Shown one piece after another: positions 46,150 through 56,111 of a stretch of 64,000 bases of DNA. The first letter of the stretch is position 1, and every line of letters begins with the position of its first letter. Source of the stretch: Desulfocapsa sp. (GTDB lineage Bacteria; Desulfobacterota; Desulfobulbia; Desulfobulbales; Desulfocapsaceae); assembly GCA_013792135.1 (NCBI GenBank), contig VMSP01000004.1, forward strand, positions 1-64,000. The letters run 5' to 3'. Under the pieces are notes generated by a model. That model was not told the DNA's origin, did not search any database, and saw only the letters and a program-made list of their open reading frames with translations. The translations under genes and the position numbers were made by a program.

Positions 46150-48093
46150 TTAGTATTTTTCTTGTTCCCACATTTCTGGTGAGAATCGGACAACCCTGTT
46201 TCTTCCTTCGTTCTTGGCTCGATAGAGGGCTACGTCGGCAAATTTAATTGCCTCCCAGAAACCTTCTGTGTCTCCAGGGAATTCACTGGCGCCAATACTC
46301 AGGGTCTTTTTCAGGGTACCGTCAGGGACATTGATTACCGTAAGTTCCATGGTGGAACGGATTCTTTCGGCCAGGTCCAGAATGTCTTGGCTGTTTTTTA
46401 CATCAATGAGCAGGATTACAAACTCTTCACCGCCATAACGAATCACCATATCTGATGCCCTGACGCAACTTTTCAGTACTTCTGCCGTTTTGATCAAGAC
46501 CACATCCCCGGTCTCGTGGCCATAGGTGTCATTGACTTCTTTGAAAAAATCCATGTCACACATCAGGATGCCAACCGTGGTTGCCCGGCGCATAGTGCTG
46601 GCCACCAAGGTGTTAGAGTAGGTTTCAAGAAATCGTCTGTTGTAGAGATCGGTCATCGGGTCACGCAGGGTGGTTTCCTGCAGGGCCGAAGCAAACCGTT
46701 TTGCCTCAATGACGGGTGTCGCCTCCTTGATATAGCGGGTTGCCCTTTTTACCAGATACTCAAATTCATCCCGTTTTTCTGCAGAGCTCCCCCGCTCAAA
46801 GAGCAATTGTACGACTCCGACGACCTTACCGTTGGCCATCATGGGAATACAATGATGTTCAAAGCGGTCTCCATGTGGAAATTTTTTACAAATCTCAGGA
46901 AATTGGAGGGAGGATATGTCATGCCCCGTGCGCTTTGCCCGGCAATAATTGGCATCGTCAAAAATATCGGGGCTGCATACATTGTCAAAATTCGAGGCAT
47001 AGGCCACGGACATATTGTTTTTTGTGCCGGTAACTTCGTAAATATAAAGCTTATCCAGATGATAGCGATCGCAGAGGAGATGGGCCAGACGTTGATTGAC
47101 CTCAGTGGTCGATTCTTCCTCCTCTATTATGGCCTTGAAGGTGTTGAGGCTGAAGGTGTTGTCCACCATGATGTTGAGCTGATGGGCCAGTTGTCCGACC
47201 TCATCGTTGCTTTTGACTGCAATATGCTGGGAACGTTCACTGTCACCTTTGGCAATCCAGGTAATTTTATTAAGGATATCCTGCATTGGTTTGGCGATAA
47301 GTAAGATATAGAGCAGGGTGGCTATCGTTAAAACTGCAGCAATACAGATACCGATTAAAAGAGAACGGGAAGTTGAGGTGGTGATAATATCGTTAAGTTT
47401 TGTAAATTGATCCGTATGCTGGTTGTTACTTGCAACTGCCATGGTAATAACCAAATTATAGAGCTTGTCAAGGGAGCCGGTCAAGTCCGCGGTCAGCGGT
47501 TCCTTTTTCTCTGCAGGGCACTGACTGACCAGACATTCGGTCAGGGCATGAAAGGCTTGATCGAGAAGGTGTGATTCCTGGGCCAAAGAGGCGACCAGAG
47601 TGTTTACCTCAGGATCGTTTGATTTCTGGACAGTGAACACATCAAGGGTCTTGTTGGCAACCTTGGCCACATCCAATACTGGCCCCCCGTTCTGCAGAGC
47701 GTCGATCATGGTCTTTAGATCGCTTAACCGTCGCTCATTGGCTATGATGTTACGATCGTCTTCTGTGAGTTGTGGGGCATTAAGGATGTAGATAAGTGAG
47801 ATCTTAAAGCCATTGATGTTGCGTAAAATGTACTGACTTATCTTGTATTGAGGGATGGCTATATCTCTGATGATATGGTTTCGGTCTGCAATTTTCTGCA
47901 GGGAGATCGCATTAAAAAAAATCAACAGGGCGAATCCAAAGAGAGATACAATCAGCATGCCTATCAATTTTCCAGTGATACCGGTATCCAGACATTTTTG
48001 GAGAAAACATCCCGGGAGTGTCTCTGATGAGCAGGTAATGCCAAGCAGAGAGAACTTTTTACTCGTAGATGTACCTGTTTTAGGTAAAGACAT
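46150..48093 (-). CDS. membrane diguanylate cyclase (HAMP, GAF, GGDEF)
   Basis: A 647-residue protein predicted to make c-di-GMP. TM1 is about 41-62, a periplasmic helical sensor region follows to about 235, TM2 about 240-262, then HAMP, a GAF-like domain (about 310-455) and GGDEF (about 470-640). The active site is intact, RYGGEEFVILL, and the inhibitory I-site RASD lies five residues before it, so product inhibition is expected. The start is uncertain; the N-terminal 35 residues are poorly conserved-looking. It could feed the LapD-like and PilZ proteins of this window, but that link is inference. Confidence 0.9.
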   Translation of the reverse strand: MSLPKTGTSTSKKFSLLGITCSSETLPGCFLQKCLDTGITGKLIGMLIVSLFGFALLIFFNAISLQKIADRNHIIRDIAIPQYKISQYILRNINGFKISLIYILNAPQLTEDDRNIIANERRLSDLKTMIDALQNGGPVLDVAKVANKTLDVFTVQKSNDPEVNTLVASLAQESHLLDQAFHALTECLVSQCPAEKKEPLTADLTGSLDKLYNLVITMAVASNNQHTDQFTKLNDIITTSTSRSLLIGICIAAVLTIATLLYILLIAKPMQDILNKITWIAKGDSERSQHIAVKSNDEVGQLAHQLNIMVDNTFSLNTFKAIIEEEESTTEVNQRLAHLLCDRYHLDKLYIYEVTGTKNNMSVAYASNFDNVCSPDIFDDANYCRAKRTGHDISSLQFPEICKKFPHGDRFEHHCIPMMANGKVVGVVQLLFERGSSAEKRDEFEYLVKRATRYIKEATPVIEAKRFASALQETTLRDPMTDLYNRRFLETYSNTLVASTMRRATTVGILMCDMDFFKEVNDTYGHETGDVVLIKTAEVLKSCVRASDMVIRYGGEEFVILLIDVKNSQDILDLAERIRSTMELTVINVPDGTLKKTLSIGASEFPGDTEGFWEAIKFADVALYRAKNEGRNRVVRFSPEMWEQEKY

Positions 48094-48221
48094 AGAATAT
48101 CCGGTGTGGAGGGTCGTAAAGGATCTTTTTCGGGAATCTCGAAAATTTTACTTTTTCAGATTTTTTTTATTAATGTATCATTATCGAAATTTTGAAACGC
48201 TTGTCAAGGAAAGAAAGAGCT

Positions 48222-49199
48222 TTATTTCGATAACATATCAATTGTCGCGGTAGAAAAAGAGTTCATGGCAATGTCAATCGCTGCAAGATAGTGTTCCTCT
48301 GTACTGGCTTTTTTGATTTTTTTCCAGATCTTTTGTTGTCCAGGGAATGACGCAGCAAGATAAAACCATATCTGTTTCATCCTGCCGAGCAGGTGACTGG
48401 GGCCGGCGAGGCTTTTTTTGTAGCCCGCATACAGCTCCTGGTGGAAGGATATCAGCATGGCGGTGCGTTGCTCGGGGCTGAACTGTTCGCCCTTGATCGT
48501 TCTGGCCAGAAAGGGGTCGGCTAGAACTCCCCGGCCGATCATCCAGCGCTGCACCGTGGAAAATTGTTTTTGCAGGCCGTGAAAGGTGGCGCTGTCGGTG
48601 ATGTCCCCGTTATAGACCAGTTGATGACGGCTCAGTTCCATACAATGGCCGAAGCTCTCCGGATCGGTTGATCCCTTATAGAGTTGCTTGCCCAAGCGGG
48701 TATGAATAATGATCTCCTTCAGCGGGTAGTCATTGAGTCTTGGCAGAAGTGCTGCCAGCTCATCTTTGTGGTTCAAGCCCAGTCGCGTCTTGATGGAGAG
48801 CTGCATGGGCAGCTTGGGCAGAATCTGGTCGAGGAGGGAGGTAATGGCCTCGGGATAGGGAAGCAGACCGGAACCCCGCCGTTTACGGGTGACCATGGGG
48901 GCCGGGCAACCCAGGTTCCAGTTGATGTGCGTGTACCCCAGATCATGCAGTCGCTGAGCCAGAGAGAGGAGGCCGTTTATCTCAGTATGGAGAAACTGCG
49001 GTACCACCGGCAAACTCTTATTCTCCTCAGGCTGAAGATCGCGAAGCTGCTTCGGGTCGAAGGGTGAGTGCGGCTGCGGATTGACAAAGGGGGCAACCGC
49101 CTGGTCAAAGCCGCCAAAATGGTGCTGAAACAGGTTGCGGAAGAGGCAATCGGTAATTCCGCGAATGGGGGCGAGATAAAGAAACGGCTGGTCAGTCAC
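48222..49199 (-). CDS. dus: tRNA-dihydrouridine synthase
   Basis: FMN- and NADPH-dependent reduction of uridines in the tRNA D-loop. The 325 residues begin LYLAPIRGITDCLFRNLF and contain INWNLGCPAPMVTRKRRGSG with the catalytic Cys in GCP, LSIKTRLGLNHKDE, IIIHTRLGKQLYKG and VYNGDITDSATF. Subtype (DusB/DusC-like) is unresolved. The gene overlaps the preceding thioredoxin-like gene by 8 bases. Confidence 0.93.
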   Translation of the reverse strand: MTDQPFLYLAPIRGITDCLFRNLFQHHFGGFDQAVAPFVNPQPHSPFDPKQLRDLQPEENKSLPVVPQFLHTEINGLLSLAQRLHDLGYTHINWNLGCPAPMVTRKRRGSGLLPYPEAITSLLDQILPKLPMQLSIKTRLGLNHKDELAALLPRLNDYPLKEIIIHTRLGKQLYKGSTDPESFGHCMELSRHQLVYNGDITDSATFHGLQKQFSTVQRWMIGRGVLADPFLARTIKGEQFSPEQRTAMLISFHQELYAGYKKSLAGPSHLLGRMKQIWFYLAASFPGQQKIWKKIKKASTEEHYLAAIDIAMNSFSTATIDMLSK

Positions 49200-49686
49200 T
49201 ATCAGGCGAGACCTCTCGAATCCATCCTTCCACCTGGGCCAGGGTAGGTTTGATCCCTGCGACCTTGATCTGGCCGTTAATCATCAGGGCAGGGGTAGAG
49301 GTAACTCCCAGGCGCCAGATCTCATCCCGATCATGGATCTGTTCGATGTCGGCGGCAACTCCAGCCCGTTCCATGGCATCGATGACCATGGTCTGCAAGC
49401 CGTTACAGCTAATACAGCCAGTCCCCAGGATGCGGATGGTCAGTCCCTGCTCCTTCTCGTCATGTATGCCCAGGAGTTTACGGTATTCCCGGCCTATGGC
49501 TTCCTGGTATTTCTCGACCATGGTGGAAGGGATATAGTTGTGCTCTTTGACAGCTCTGAAAATAAAATCAACTGCCTGATCAATGGGCATCTCTGCGGCC
49601 AATGCCTTGTTTAAAGCAATGTCGACTCCGATCAGGCCAATGGAACTCTTGCCGATCCTGATCATTCGTTGGGTAGGACTATCCAT
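49192..49686 (-). CDS. thioredoxin-like redox protein
   Basis: A 164-residue protein. The C-terminal 80 residues are a thioredoxin fold of the small redox-active disulfide type: RILGTGCISCNGLQTMVIDAM (CxxC) and the cis-Pro segment in VTSTPALMINGQIKVAG. The N-terminal 80 residues are helical and unlike a signal peptide, so it is cytoplasmic. It overlaps dus by 8 bases, implying translational coupling. Confidence 0.85.
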   Translation of the reverse strand: MDSPTQRMIRIGKSSIGLIGVDIALNKALAAEMPIDQAVDFIFRAVKEHNYIPSTMVEKYQEAIGREYRKLLGIHDEKEQGLTIRILGTGCISCNGLQTMVIDAMERAGVAADIEQIHDRDEIWRLGVTSTPALMINGQIKVAGIKPTLAQVEGWIREVSPDSD

Positions 49687-49781
49687 ATTTGTGCTGATGT
49701 GGTAATTGTAAATGGACTTTTGATACGTTAATTTTCAACCTATGTTTCTTTACATCTTACGATAAACCAAAGTGCTGGCAG

Positions 49782-51302
49782 ATGGAAGAAGAAAGAAGCA
49801 ATAACCTTCATGACCTGACACTGTTGCGTCTAAGGATGGGGAGTTATCCGCAACGGCTGATTGCGGGCCTGTTACGGGTGGCGGAGCGACATGTGCTGGA
49901 CTTTTTTGTCATTGGCGGCACAGTGCGGGACTGGTTGTTGGGCAGGACTCCTGCCGATCTTGACATTACGGTGGCCCATGATGCCGTCTCTTGTTGCCGG
50001 GACCTGATTGCCGAGTTGGGCCGGGGGACCTTCGTTCCCCTCGGCTGCTTTGAGGAGGATGCTGGACGGGTGGTGTGGCAGGGACTGACCATTGATTTTT
50101 CCAGCTTTCGGCAAGGGGCGCGAGATATTGAAGCCGATCTTGGCCTTCGGGATTATACGATCAATGCCATGGGAGTTTCCCTTGCCTCCCTGGTGGACGG
50201 CTCGGTTGCACCATGTTTGATTGACCCTCTGCATGGTGTACAGGATCTGGAAGAGGGTCTCCTGCGTGCCTGTCCTCATGCCTTTGTTGCGGATCCTTTG
50301 CGGATGCTGCGTGGATACCGGTTGAGTGCCACCCTGGGTTTCAGAATAGACGAGGCGACGAGAACGGAGATCGCTCAACATGTACTGCTGATCCGTGAAG
50401 TCTCGGTCGAACGGATCAGTCATGAGCTGGATCTGATCATGGATTCTGATCGGGCGCACACAGTGATCGGGGAGATGGCAGGAATAGGGTTGCTCTGGCA
50501 GATTATTCCCGAGCTTGCCAGGGGCATGGGGGTGGAACAACCGGGATTCCATCATCTGGATGTATTCCATCACAGCTTGGCGGCACTTGGATTCATGGAG
50601 GAAATTGTGGCAAGTCCGGACCGATTTTATCCGGAGAGTGCGGCAGAAATTAAGGAGTATATTGCCCGGCCAGGGATGAAGGTGCGGCTGAAATGGGCGG
50701 CCCTGCTCCATGACCTGGGTAAACCTTTGACCATGGATGTCCGTGCTGACAAGGACGGTCGTGTCACTTTTTATGGTCATGATCAGGCTGGAAAGGATCT
50801 GGTATTGAAGTTGGGCTGGGAATGGCGATGGAGCAATGAGAAGCGGGAAAGAATTGCCGGGCTGATCGGGATGCACATGCAGCCTTTTCATCTCTGTAAT
50901 GTCCGGCGGGAACAGCCATTGAGCCGTAAGGCCTGTTTGAATCTCAGCAAAAAGGCTGAAGAGAATCTGATTGGCCTGTTTCTTCTCGCCATGTCTGATA
51001 GTCTGGCGGGAAAAGGGGAAAAAAAGCCGCCAGACATGGAGGCGGAGCTGGCCGGCTTGCTGGGTGAGGTTCTGAAGATTTATGAGCAATATATTCAGCC
51101 TGTTGTCAAAAATCCGCGTTTGTTGAGTGGTCAGGATCTGATTGCATTATTTTCATTATCGCCAGGGCCTCTTTTTGCAAAGATCCTTGACGCGCTTCAG
51201 GTGGCGCAGGTGGAGGGTGAGGTGGTTTCGGTGGAAGACGCGCGACAATGGGTACGGCAGTATCTTGCGCAGGTCCAGGAAGTAGGGGGTAATGAGGCGT
51301 AG
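49782..51302 (+). CDS. cca: CCA tRNA nucleotidyltransferase / poly(A) polymerase family with HD domain
   Basis: Adds or repairs the 3' CCA of tRNA. The 506 residues carry the class II nucleotidyltransferase motif FFVIGGTVRDWLLGRTPADLDITV, the YTINAMGVSL strand, and the RNA-binding segment DPLRMLRGYRLSATLGF. A C-terminal HD domain has LHDLGKP and HMQPFHL. Whether this protein acts as full CCA-adding, A-adding or CC-adding enzyme cannot be told from sequence alone. Confidence 0.93.
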   Translation: MEEERSNNLHDLTLLRLRMGSYPQRLIAGLLRVAERHVLDFFVIGGTVRDWLLGRTPADLDITVAHDAVSCCRDLIAELGRGTFVPLGCFEEDAGRVVWQGLTIDFSSFRQGARDIEADLGLRDYTINAMGVSLASLVDGSVAPCLIDPLHGVQDLEEGLLRACPHAFVADPLRMLRGYRLSATLGFRIDEATRTEIAQHVLLIREVSVERISHELDLIMDSDRAHTVIGEMAGIGLLWQIIPELARGMGVEQPGFHHLDVFHHSLAALGFMEEIVASPDRFYPESAAEIKEYIARPGMKVRLKWAALLHDLGKPLTMDVRADKDGRVTFYGHDQAGKDLVLKLGWEWRWSNEKRERIAGLIGMHMQPFHLCNVRREQPLSRKACLNLSKKAEENLIGLFLLAMSDSLAGKGEKKPPDMEAELAGLLGEVLKIYEQYIQPVVKNPRLLSGQDLIALFSLSPGPLFAKILDALQVAQVEGEVVSVEDARQWVRQYLAQVQEVGGNEA

Positions 51303-51381
51303 GGACGAGTCTGTTCAAGGCTGTCCGTTGTTTTCCGTCTTGTCAAAGAACTGTAAATGGAATAAAGTGCGAGCATAAAAT

Positions 51382-52041
51382 ATGCGTAAAGTAAAAGACT
51401 TTTATTATAAGAAGGCCAAACAGGACAAATATCCTGCCCGCTCCATTTACAAGCTGGAAGAGGCGCAGAAGAAGTATCATTTCCTGCGTCGGGGTGATTC
51501 GGTGCTGGATCTGGGATGCTGCCCCGGAAGCTGGTCACTCTATACCTCAGAGACAGTCGGTGAAACTGGCATCGTGGTGGCCGTTGATCTTCAGGAGAGT
51601 GAAAAGGCCCCGCGCTCTGGTGGTGCTCCTATTCACTGGATTGTTGCGGATATTATGGATCCTGAACTGGTGCAGCAGGTGCGGAAAATCAGGCCGGCCT
51701 TTAAGGTTCTGATCTCTGATCTTGCCCCGAAAACCACGGGTAATCGCTGGGCCGATCATCAACAGTCGTTGAATCTGGCACGTCAGACCTTGTTTATGGC
51801 CGAGACCCTGCTGCACGAGAAGGGGCATTTTTTCTGCAAGGCCTTTCAGGGGGAAGATTTTCCTGCCTTTGTACTGGAGGTTCAGGCCCGTTTTGAGCAG
51901 GTCAAGGTTGTTAAACCCAAGAGCTCCCGAACTGAGAGCAGAGAGGTCTTTGTCCTGGGAATGGGGTTTAAGAAACTAAAAGGTATACCTTGCAAGGAAG
52001 AACAGCAGCCCTTGGCTGTCGATTCAACTTGCACTCCTTAG
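51382..52041 (+). CDS. rlmE: 23S rRNA 2'-O-methyltransferase RlmE (FtsJ/RrmJ)
   Basis: Methylates U2552 in the ribosomal A-loop. The 219 residues show KDFYYKKAKQDKYPARSIYKLEEAQKK split across the N-terminus, SAM motif VLDLGCCPGSWSLY, and the K-D-K-E tetrad: Lys in ARSIYKL, Asp in VLISDLAPKTTG, Lys in FFCKAFQG and Glu in RTESREVFV. It starts with the ATG at 51382, 80 bases after the cca stop. Confidence 0.95.
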   Translation: MRKVKDFYYKKAKQDKYPARSIYKLEEAQKKYHFLRRGDSVLDLGCCPGSWSLYTSETVGETGIVVAVDLQESEKAPRSGGAPIHWIVADIMDPELVQQVRKIRPAFKVLISDLAPKTTGNRWADHQQSLNLARQTLFMAETLLHEKGHFFCKAFQGEDFPAFVLEVQARFEQVKVVKPKSSRTESREVFVLGMGFKKLKGIPCKEEQQPLAVDSTCTP

Positions 52042-52117
52042 CCTTCAACCTTCAGCATTGTCTTTTTAAATTTTAATTATCACTTTATTACTTTTAACTC
52101 TTTTTCAGGAACACATC

Positions 52118-52867
52118 ATGTCAGGACATTCCAAGTGGTCAACAATCAAGCATAAGAAAGGCGCGACCGATGCCAAACGAGGCAAGATTTTTACCCGGTT
52201 GATCAAAGAGATCACCGTGGCTGCCCGGATGGGTGGCGGTGACCCCGATGGCAATCCTCGGTTGCGTTCCGCCATCGCTTCTGCCAAAACAGAAAACATG
52301 CCGAAAGACAACATCGTCCGGGCCATCAAGAAGGGCACTGGCGAGTTGGAAGGGGCCATTTATGATGAGATCCTCTATGAGGGTTATGGGCCGGGTGGGG
52401 TGGCGGTTCTGGTTGAGTGTATGACGGATAACCGCAATAGGACCGTTGCCGATGTGCGCCATTTCTTCGCCAAAAATAACGGTAATTTGGGTGCATCCGG
52501 CTGTGTCGCCTGGATGTTTGATAAGAAAGGCTTGCTGCAGGTGGAAAAGGAAGGGCTGACGGAAGAACAGTTAATGGACATGGCTCTTGAGGCCGGGGCC
52601 GAGGATGTTGTGGAGGACGATGACGAGTTTCAAGTGATCACCGCCCCGGAGTCCTTTGACGCGGTGCGCGATGCCCTTGAGGCCAACAAGGTGCGGTTCA
52701 TTGAGGCCGCCATTACCATGATCCCCCAGAACAATATTGAAGTGACCGACGAGAAGATCGCCATATCCCTGCTCAAGTTGCTGGAAAGTCTTGAGGATCA
52801 TGATGATGTCCAGAATGTGCACGCCAATTTTGATATTGCGGACGATCTGATGGAGAAACTGTTATAG
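52118..52867 (+). CDS. yebC: YebC/TACO1-family protein
   Basis: A 249-residue YebC-family protein beginning [20 protein letters not shown] and containing [17 protein letters not shown] and [21 protein letters not shown]. Members were described as transcription regulators (PmpR) and more recently as translation factors that help ribosomes through proline stretches. It is placed directly before ruvC, ruvA and ruvB, a very common arrangement. Confidence 0.95.
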   Translation: MSGHSKWSTIKHKKGATDAKRGKIFTRLIKEITVAARMGGGDPDGNPRLRSAIASAKTENMPKDNIVRAIKKGTGELEGAIYDEILYEGYGPGGVAVLVECMTDNRNRTVADVRHFFAKNNGNLGASGCVAWMFDKKGLLQVEKEGLTEEQLMDMALEAGAEDVVEDDDEFQVITAPESFDAVRDALEANKVRFIEAAITMIPQNNIEVTDEKIAISLLKLLESLEDHDDVQNVHANFDIADDLMEKLL

Positions 52868-52913
52868 GTGGTGCTGGGGTGGCAGGGAGTTTTCAGTCTT
52901 CAGTTTTTTTCCC

Positions 52914-53381
52914 ATGATCCGCATCCTGGGCATTGATCCCGGTTCCCGGTTGACTGGTTACGGTGTGATTGAGGTTGTTCCCGGCAGGATATGCTTTGTG
53001 GCCTGTGGGGTGGTAAAGACCACTCCGCGATTCCCTTTTGCTCATCGCCTCAATGAGATCTTTGATGGCATCAATGAGGTTATTCAACTTCATAATCCCG
53101 AGGTTGCGGCAGTGGAAGATGTGTTCATGGCCAGCAATGCCAGCTCTGCTCTCAAACTAGGTCAGGCCAGGGGGGCGGCGGTGGTTGCGGCCATGCAGAA
53201 TGGCCTGGGGGTCCATGATTACAGTGCCAAAAAAGTTAAACGATCTGTGGTGGGCTACGGTCAGGCGGAAAAAGGGCAGGTGCAGCATATGATCAAAGTC
53301 TTGCTGGGTCTTTCTTCCTTGCCCAGTACTGATGCTGCCGATGCTCTGGCGGTTGCTATCTGTCATGCCCATCATCTGTGA
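52914..53381 (+). CDS. ruvC: Holliday junction resolvase RuvC
   Basis: Endonuclease that cuts Holliday junctions. The 155 residues show the RNase H fold with catalytic acids in ILGIDPGSRLTGYG (Asp), VAAVEDVFMASNASS (Glu) and DAADALAVAICHAHH (two Asp). The start is the ATG at 52914. ruvA follows after 57 bases. Confidence 0.97.
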   Translation: MIRILGIDPGSRLTGYGVIEVVPGRICFVACGVVKTTPRFPFAHRLNEIFDGINEVIQLHNPEVAAVEDVFMASNASSALKLGQARGAAVVAAMQNGLGVHDYSAKKVKRSVVGYGQAEKGQVQHMIKVLLGLSSLPSTDAADALAVAICHAHHL

Positions 53382-53438
53382 GAGAATAGTGTCTCAAAAT
53401 CACTCTTTCGTCTTTGTCCTTCCCTGAAATGATATGAT

Positions 53439-54071
53439 ATGATTGCCACCCTGATAGGAAATGTGCTGATGACGGGCCCGGATCGGGCCGTTATTGATGT
53501 AGGCGGGGTGGGATATGAGGTTTTCCTCTCCACGGACGGATTGGCCCGTCTGCCCGAAAAGAACAGTCAGGTTTTTCTCCATATCCATACCCATGTCCGG
53601 GAAGATGCCATTGTCCTCTTTGGTTTTCTGGAGGTGGAAGAAAAGGAGCTGTTTCTTATTCTCAAGACGGTATCCGGTATTGGTCCTAAGCTCGGTCTTG
53701 CCATTCTCTCCGGGATGCGGGTGGCTGAATTGTGTCAGGCCATTGTTCGCGAAGATATCGGTCGTCTCACTACCTTGCAAGGGGTGGGGAAAAGGACAGC
53801 CGAACGGCTCTGTGTGGAGTTGAAAGACAAGGTAAGTCATCTTCAGGGCGCGGGGGATGGGCGTGAAGGTGTGGCGGAAAGAGCAACAACCCTGTCTTCG
53901 GCTCCGAGTGGTGCGGTTTTAGATACCCTGTCGGCACTGGTCAACCTCGGCTATCCTGATCCTGTGGCCAGACAGGCCCTGACTGTAGTGAAAAAACGGG
54001 TGGGGGCCGCCTCTTTCGCCACAATGCAGGTTGAAGAACTTATCCGGGAAACCTTGCGGACACTGGCATGA
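53439..54071 (+). CDS. ruvA: Holliday junction branch migration protein RuvA
   Basis: Junction-binding tetramer that loads RuvB. The 210 residues open [21 protein letters not shown] (OB fold), with the helix-hairpin-helix pair [15 protein letters not shown] and [17 protein letters not shown], and a C-terminal RuvB-binding domain (LVNLGY). The end overlaps the start of ruvB by four bases (ATGA). Confidence 0.97.
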   Translation: MIATLIGNVLMTGPDRAVIDVGGVGYEVFLSTDGLARLPEKNSQVFLHIHTHVREDAIVLFGFLEVEEKELFLILKTVSGIGPKLGLAILSGMRVAELCQAIVREDIGRLTTLQGVGKRTAERLCVELKDKVSHLQGAGDGREGVAERATTLSSAPSGAVLDTLSALVNLGYPDPVARQALTVVKKRVGAASFATMQVEELIRETLRTLA

Positions 54072-55129
54072 ATATTGAGGAAGAAATAGGCGTTGGTGAA
54101 CGTTTGGTCACCCCAAGGGCTGTCAGTCGTGAACCCTTGAATGAGTATGATTTGCGGCCCAAAAGGCTGGCGGATTATATTGGCCAGGAGTCCTTGCGCA
54201 AAAGTCTTGATATCTTTATCCGCGCTGCCAAAGGGCGCGGCGAGCCTTTGGATCATGTTTTGTTCCATGGTTTTCCCGGTCTTGGTAAAACCACCCTCTC
54301 TCATATTATTGCCAATGAAATGGATGCCGGGATTAAGGTGACTTCCGGCCCGGTCATTGAGCGCCAAGGTGATCTTGCCGCCATTCTCACCAGCCTGCAG
54401 GAAGGGGATGTCCTCTTTATTGATGAGATTCACCGCTTGAATCATGCTGTGGAAGAGATCCTCTATCCAGCCATGGAGGATTTTCAGCTTGATCTTATTA
54501 TTGGTCAGGGGCCTGGCGCCAGGTCTGTGCGTATGGATCTGCCCCGTTTTACCCTGGTTGGCGCCACTACGCGGACCGGTCTGCTGACTCCGCCGTTGCG
54601 AGATCGTTTCGGGGTCGTTCTCCGCCTTGAATTGTATGCCCCTGAAGAACTGGTCATTATTGTCCAGCGTTCGGCCCTGATCTTAGGGATGCGGATCGAT
54701 GCCAGCGGGGCCCTTGAGCTTGGCCGCCGGTCTCGGGGTACTCCCAGGATTGCCAATCGGCTGCTCAGGCGGGTGCGGGATTTTGCCGAGGTCGGCAACC
54801 ACGCGGTCATTGATGCCGGGGTTGCTGACGCCGCCCTGAATATGTTGAACGTAGACGGCTTTGGTCTGGATGAAATGGATCGGCGGATTATTCTGACCAT
54901 CATCGATACCTTTCAGGGCGGTCCCATTGGTCTCGATACCCTGGCCACTGTGGTCTGCGAAGAAAAAAATACTCTGGAGGATGTTTATGAACCTTTTCTG
55001 ATCCAGTCCGGATTCCTGGCCAGGACCCCTCGGGGACGGATGGCTACAATGAAGGCTTACCAGCACTTTAACCGGACACTTCCACAACAGGGAAGCCGGC
55101 AGCCTTCGCTCTTTGATACCGGAGAATAA
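54068..55129 (+). CDS. ruvB: Holliday junction DNA helicase RuvB
   Basis: AAA+ motor for branch migration. The 353 residues include [15 protein letters not shown], Walker [12 protein letters not shown], Walker [12 protein letters not shown], sensor [20 protein letters not shown], and a winged-helix C-terminus ending with [13 protein letters not shown]. Coupled to ruvA by overlap; panB starts 3 bases after the stop. Confidence 0.98.
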   Translation: MNIEEEIGVGERLVTPRAVSREPLNEYDLRPKRLADYIGQESLRKSLDIFIRAAKGRGEPLDHVLFHGFPGLGKTTLSHIIANEMDAGIKVTSGPVIERQGDLAAILTSLQEGDVLFIDEIHRLNHAVEEILYPAMEDFQLDLIIGQGPGARSVRMDLPRFTLVGATTRTGLLTPPLRDRFGVVLRLELYAPEELVIIVQRSALILGMRIDASGALELGRRSRGTPRIANRLLRRVRDFAEVGNHAVIDAGVADAALNMLNVDGFGLDEMDRRIILTIIDTFQGGPIGLDTLATVVCEEKNTLEDVYEPFLIQSGFLARTPRGRMATMKAYQHFNRTLPQQGSRQPSLFDTGE

Positions 55130-55132
55130 TCC

Positions 55133-55972
55133 ATGGCCAAAAGAAAGACCGTAGCTGATATCATTGCCATGAAAGCAGCAGGCAAAAAGATCACCATGCT
55201 TACCGCCTATGACGCCTCCATGGCGGCCCTGCTTGCAGGTTGCGATGTGGATGTCCTGCTGGTTGGGGATTCCCTCGGTATGGTGGTGCTCGGCTATGAT
55301 TCCACTGTGCCGGTGACCATGGATGAGATGATTCATCATGCGGCCGCAGTCAGGCGTGGGGCACCCGGTGGTTTTGTCATTGGTGATATGCCCTTTGGTT
55401 CCTATCAGAGCAGTCCGCGCGATGCCATCATTAATGGCACCAGGTTTCTCAAAGAGGCGGGATGCGATGCGGTGAAGCTTGAAGGTGGGCTGGAGGTGTG
55501 TGCGACGGTGGCAGCCATGGTGGCGGCCGGTATCTCAGTTATGGGTCATATCGGGCTGACTCCGCAGACGGCCACCCAGCTTGGTGGCTATAAGGTGCAG
55601 GGCAAAGATCTGGAGTCAGCCAGGAAGATGGTTGCCGCGGCGAAAGGTCTGCAGCAGGCAGGTGCCTTTGGCCTGGTTCTGGAATGTATCCCTGATCAAC
55701 TGGCCAGGATTATATCTGAAACACTCTCTATACCCACCATCGGCATTGGCGCTGGTCTCCATTGTGATGGTCAGGTACTGGTTACCCATGACCTTCTGGG
55801 GATGTTTGAAAAATTTATCCCCAGTTTTGTCAAAACCTATACCAGCCTCTCTCCTTTGATCAAAGAAAATGTGATTTGCTATGCCAAAGAGGTCCGCAAC
55901 GGTTCGTTCCCTGACGAATTGCACAGCTTTCACTCTCAGTGTGATTTCAGTGAGCTTCTAGGGCCGAAATAA
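55133..55972 (+). CDS. panB: 3-methyl-2-oxobutanoate hydroxymethyltransferase
   Basis: First committed step of pantothenate synthesis: adds the hydroxymethyl group from methylenetetrahydrofolate to ketoisovalerate. The 279 residues show MLTAYDASMAALL, LVGDSLGMVVLGYDSTVPVTMDEM, DMPFGSYQ, GGYKVQGKD and the catalytic Glu in LVLECIP. It begins 3 bases after ruvB, so it is probably the last gene of the yebC-ruv transcript. Confidence 0.96.
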   Translation: MAKRKTVADIIAMKAAGKKITMLTAYDASMAALLAGCDVDVLLVGDSLGMVVLGYDSTVPVTMDEMIHHAAAVRRGAPGGFVIGDMPFGSYQSSPRDAIINGTRFLKEAGCDAVKLEGGLEVCATVAAMVAAGISVMGHIGLTPQTATQLGGYKVQGKDLESARKMVAAAKGLQQAGAFGLVLECIPDQLARIISETLSIPTIGIGAGLHCDGQVLVTHDLLGMFEKFIPSFVKTYTSLSPLIKENVICYAKEVRNGSFPDELHSFHSQCDFSELLGPK

Positions 55973-56111
55973 TCGGTATTTTGAGCATATTCAGTCCTGT
56001 CTGTTTTTGTAGGAGAGAAATCGAGTAGATCTTTTGAATGCTGGTTTTTCATACCGACGGCTTAGGATATTGATATAGTCGATTCCGACGAAAAACAGGT
56101 TTATCGTTGCC

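Noticed and set aside
49872-51089. 405-codon open frame on the minus strand inside cca
   Set aside because: Antisense to an intact CCA-adding enzyme; no ribosome site or motif.
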